Assembly (NCBI GenBank): GCA_965217935.1
Contig: OZ244581.1
Span: 3,720,001-3,784,000, forward strand
Direction of reading: 5' to 3'
Origin: JBBROS01 sp965217935
GTDB taxonomy: Bacteria > Pseudomonadota > Alphaproteobacteria > Acetobacterales > Acetobacteraceae
Length of the DNA stretch: 64,000 nucleotides
Part shown: piece by piece, positions 61,985 to 64,000 of the stretch
Layout of the letters: each line of letters begins with the position of its first letter
How positions within the stretch are numbered: the stretch's first letter is position 1
Notes under the pieces: generated by a model
Told to the model about the DNA's origin: nothing
Database searches by the model: none
Seen by the model: the letters and a program-made list of their open reading frames with translations, nothing else
Program-made: the position numbers and the translations under genes

Positions 61985-62074
61985 GCTTGCAGGCCCGCTT
62001 TATACCGGCGAACCCACAGGTTCGACCACAGACTTACCCCCGTTTTTGTGGATAACTTTCGCCTTCGCTCAACC

Positions 62075-62851
62075 TCAGGGTGGGGGCAGGCCGATGCCGG
62101 TCATGCGCTGGCACTCGGCGACGAGGCGGTCTTGCAGTTCCGGCATCCTGGCGGCGCCGCCCGGTTTGCGGAGGTGCTTGTGGAAGAAGTATTCGCCCGA
62201 GACGGCGGCGGCCGGGTCGTCGCTGACGGCGAGCCAGGCCTGGGTGCGATGGGCCTGGTCGAGGTCTCCGGTGGCGCGCGGGCCGCTCATCTTGGTGGGC
62301 ACCCAGCCGGGTTCGAGCGCGTTGGCGAGGACGCCGGGCCAGCGGCGGGCGACGGCGAAGGCGAGGAGGACGTCGTGCAGCTTGCTGTCGGAATAGGCCT
62401 GGTTGCCGCGCCAGGTCCGGCGGCGCCAGTTGAGGTCGTCGAGGCTGGCAGTGCCGCGGCGGTGCAGCTCCGAGCTGACGTAGACCAGGCGTTTTGGCCG
62501 CTGGATCAGCGCGGTCAGGATATAGGCGGCGAGGGTGTTGACGGCGAAGACGTGGGCAAGGCCGTCCTCGGTCTCGACCCGGCGCGGCTCGCGGTAGCCG
62601 ACGGCGGCGTTGTGGATGACGGCGTCGAAGCGCCCGAGCGCGTTGACCTGCTCGGCCACGCCGCGGGTCTGGGCGATGCTGGCGAAATCGCCGGTGACGA
62701 TGGACTCCGCGCCGGGGCAGGCGGCAATTGCGTCCCGCGCGCGCTGGCCGTTGCGGGCGTGGAGCACGACGGCGTGACCTTGCCCGAACAGGAGCTGAGC
62801 CGCCATGAGGCCGAGGCCATCGGAGGAGCCGGTGATGAAAACGCGCGCCAT
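62075..62851 (-). CDS. SDR-family oxidoreductase
   Basis: A 258-residue short-chain dehydrogenase. ITGSSDGLG binds cofactor, HNAAVGYRE follows, and catalytic Ser in VYVSSELHRRG and Y-S-D-S-K are present. NALEPGWVPTKMSG resembles the retinol-dehydrogenase-like/WWOX group. The ATG 62851 lies 22 bp from the start of repeat copy 3, so its promoter must lie in or beyond the repeat. Substrate unknown. Confidence 0.85.
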   Translation of the reverse strand: MARVFITGSSDGLGLMAAQLLFGQGHAVVLHARNGQRARDAIAACPGAESIVTGDFASIAQTRGVAEQVNALGRFDAVIHNAAVGYREPRRVETEDGLAHVFAVNTLAAYILTALIQRPKRLVYVSSELHRRGTASLDDLNWRRRTWRGNQAYSDSKLHDVLLAFAVARRWPGVLANALEPGWVPTKMSGPRATGDLDQAHRTQAWLAVSDDPAAAVSGEYFFHKHLRKPGGAARMPELQDRLVAECQRMTGIGLPPP

Positions 62852-62872
62852 GACCGCGATATTGGCGTAAGG

Positions 62873-62980
62873 GCGGCGTCGGCAATCAATGCGGCAGCAC
62901 GCCGACAAAGCCGCCCGGCAAGACAAAGGCTTGGGGCTCGTTCACGCGGTTGACTTATAGCGGTTATCTCCGAACGAGCC
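62873..62980 (+). repeat. dispersed intergenic repeat, copy 3 of 3
   Basis: Aligned with copies at 4961 and 47261. The outer stem of hairpin 1 is GCGGC (62873-62877) with GCCGC, in place of GCAGC/GCTGC, a compensatory change. Hairpin 2 pairs GGCTCGTTC (62935-62943) with GAACGAGCC (62972-62980). It lies in the divergent gap between the SDR and fumC. Confidence 0.8.
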
Positions 62981-63027
62981 TTAAGCGCCGGAATGCCGAG
63001 CCCTGAACGAACTGGAGACCCTGGCTG

Positions 63028-64000
63028 ATGCCTACCGAACCTGAACAGCCTCGCGCGCTGAACCACGTCCCGATCGGCATCGCGGCCGCGGGCAAGCGGA
63101 CCGAGACCGACTCGATGGGCGCCGTCGAGGCGCCGGGCGACCGCTATTGGGGCGCGCAGACGCAGCGCAGCCTGCTGCATTTCTCGATCGGCGATGAGCG
63201 GATGCCGAAAGAGGTCTGCCATGCCTACGGGCTGGTGAAGCAGGCGGCGGCGTTGGTGAACCAGGCCGAGGGGCGGCTGCCCGGCTGGAAGGCTGACGCC
63301 ATCATCCAGGCGGCGGACGAGGTGACGGCGGGCAAGCTCGACGAGCATTTCCCGCTTTACGTCTGGCAGACCGGCTCGGGCACGCAGTCCAACATGAACG
63401 TCAACGAGGTGATCTCGAACCGGGCGATCCAGTTGCTGGGCGGGGCGCTGGGCAGCAAATCGCCGGTGCATCCGAACGACGACGTGAACATGGGGATGAG
63501 CAGCAACGATTCCTTCCCGGCGGCGATGCACGTTGCCGCGGTCAAGGCGCTGGACGGGCGCCTGCTGCCGCAGCTCGACGCTTTGGCGGGGGTGATCGAG
63601 GCCAAGGCGGCGCAATGGGCCGGCGTCGTGAAGATCGGGCGGACGCACCTGCAGGACGCCGTGCCGCTGACGGTGGGGCAGGAGTGGTCGGGCTACGCGC
63701 ACCAGGTCCGCGAGGCGATGGCGGATCTGGGGCGGAGTCGCGCCGGGCTGCTGGAGCTGGCGATCGGCGGCACGGCGGTGGGAACCGGGCTGAACGCGCC
63801 GCCGGGGTTCGGGGCGAACGTGGCGGCGAAGATCGCGGACCTGACGGGGCAGGCGTTCGTGACGGCGCCGAACAAGTTCGCGGCGCAAGGGTCGCTCGAT
63901 GCGATGGTGCGGGTCAGCGCCTCGCTGCGCGGGGTGGCGGTGGCCTTGATGAAGGTGGCTAACGACATGCGCTGGCTGGCCTCCGGTCCGCGCTGCGGGT
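63028..64000 (+). CDS. fumC: class II fumarate hydratase (partial, 3' end missing)
   Basis: The 324 visible residues match FumC: MGAVEAPGDRYWGAQTQRSL, WQTGSGTQSNMNVNEVISNR, HPNDDVNMGMSSNDSFPAAM, and KIGRTHLQDAVPLTVGQEWSG. It hydrates fumarate to malate in the TCA cycle without an iron-sulfur cluster. The frame is still open at the window end, before the GSSxMPxKxNP signature. ATG 63028 follows GGAG within a weakly spaced site; about 30 residues precede the family start, so a later start is possible. Confidence 0.93.
   Translation, partial: MPTEPEQPRALNHVPIGIAAAGKRTETDSMGAVEAPGDRYWGAQTQRSLLHFSIGDERMPKEVCHAYGLVKQAAALVNQAEGRLPGWKADAIIQAADEVTAGKLDEHFPLYVWQTGSGTQSNMNVNEVISNRAIQLLGGALGSKSPVHPNDDVNMGMSSNDSFPAAMHVAAVKALDGRLLPQLDALAGVIEAKAAQWAGVVKIGRTHLQDAVPLTVGQEWSGYAHQVREAMADLGRSRAGLLELAIGGTAVGTGLNAPPGFGANVAAKIADLTGQAFVTAPNKFAAQGSLDAMVRVSASLRGVAVALMKVANDMRWLASGPRCG

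Overview
The window is very G+C-rich, densely packed DNA with many 4-base start/stop overlaps and frequent GTG/TTG starts. The gene content suggests an alphaproteobacterium, most likely of the Rhodospirillales/Acetobacteraceae type. The supporting genes are SurA-LptD-LptG, HolC, a DivIC/FtsB-like septation protein, a complete phnGHIJKLM set and FrcA-type sugar uptake. This placement is an inference from gene content; no rRNA or other phylogenetic marker is present.

Layout. 1-4958: a truncated slipin, a carboxymuconolactone-decarboxylase-family protein, a BenE-type transporter, a secreted GH16-like protein and a membrane O-acyltransferase. 5163-5792: a SOUL-type lipoprotein. 5796-16553: an aryl-polyene-like type II PKS/fatty-acid-like cluster. 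It has eleven tightly coupled minus-strand genes (ACP, ligase, dehydratase, acyltransferase, LolA-like, MMPL exporter, ketosynthase, chain-length factor, second dehydratase, ketoreductase, halogenase-like flavoenzyme) and one divergent membrane protein. 16628-16957: FtsB-like. 17380-24438: PhnF repressor and C-P lyase operon phnGHIJKLM plus a 2H-phosphoesterase-like gene, with a clear PhnF-type operator at 18164-18181. 24944-30625: small DUF genes and the outer-membrane biogenesis block surA-lptD-lptG. 30741-34357: holC, a beta-carbonic anhydrase, a methyltransferase and an SDR.

34496-37283 is a three-gene sugar ABC importer ending at a hairpin terminator. 37388-42050 holds DUF2254, MscS and Nudix genes and an RTX-tailed GDSL hydrolase. 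42267-47203 is an operon of HpcH/HpaI aldolase, UxaA-family dehydratase, TIM-barrel isomerase, DhaK and DhaL; its substrate cannot be read from sequence. 47413-52031 looks like a sulfolactate module: a YeiH/UPF0324 exporter, an Ldh-family dehydrogenase, SuyB, SuyA and a divergent GntR/UTRA regulator with a 14-bp palindrome between. 52103-61984 is an exopolysaccharide locus (GH5 hydrolase and O-antigen-ligase-like protein leftward; WecG-type transferase, Wzz/BY-kinase, flippase, GT32 and a five-bladed-propeller-type transferase rightward). The window closes with an SDR and the 5' part of fumC.

A roughly 110-bp intergenic repeat occurs three times (4961, 47261, 62873) in the same orientation. 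It has two hairpins whose stems show compensatory changes between copies. I see no tRNA, rRNA, CRISPR array or intact transposase.
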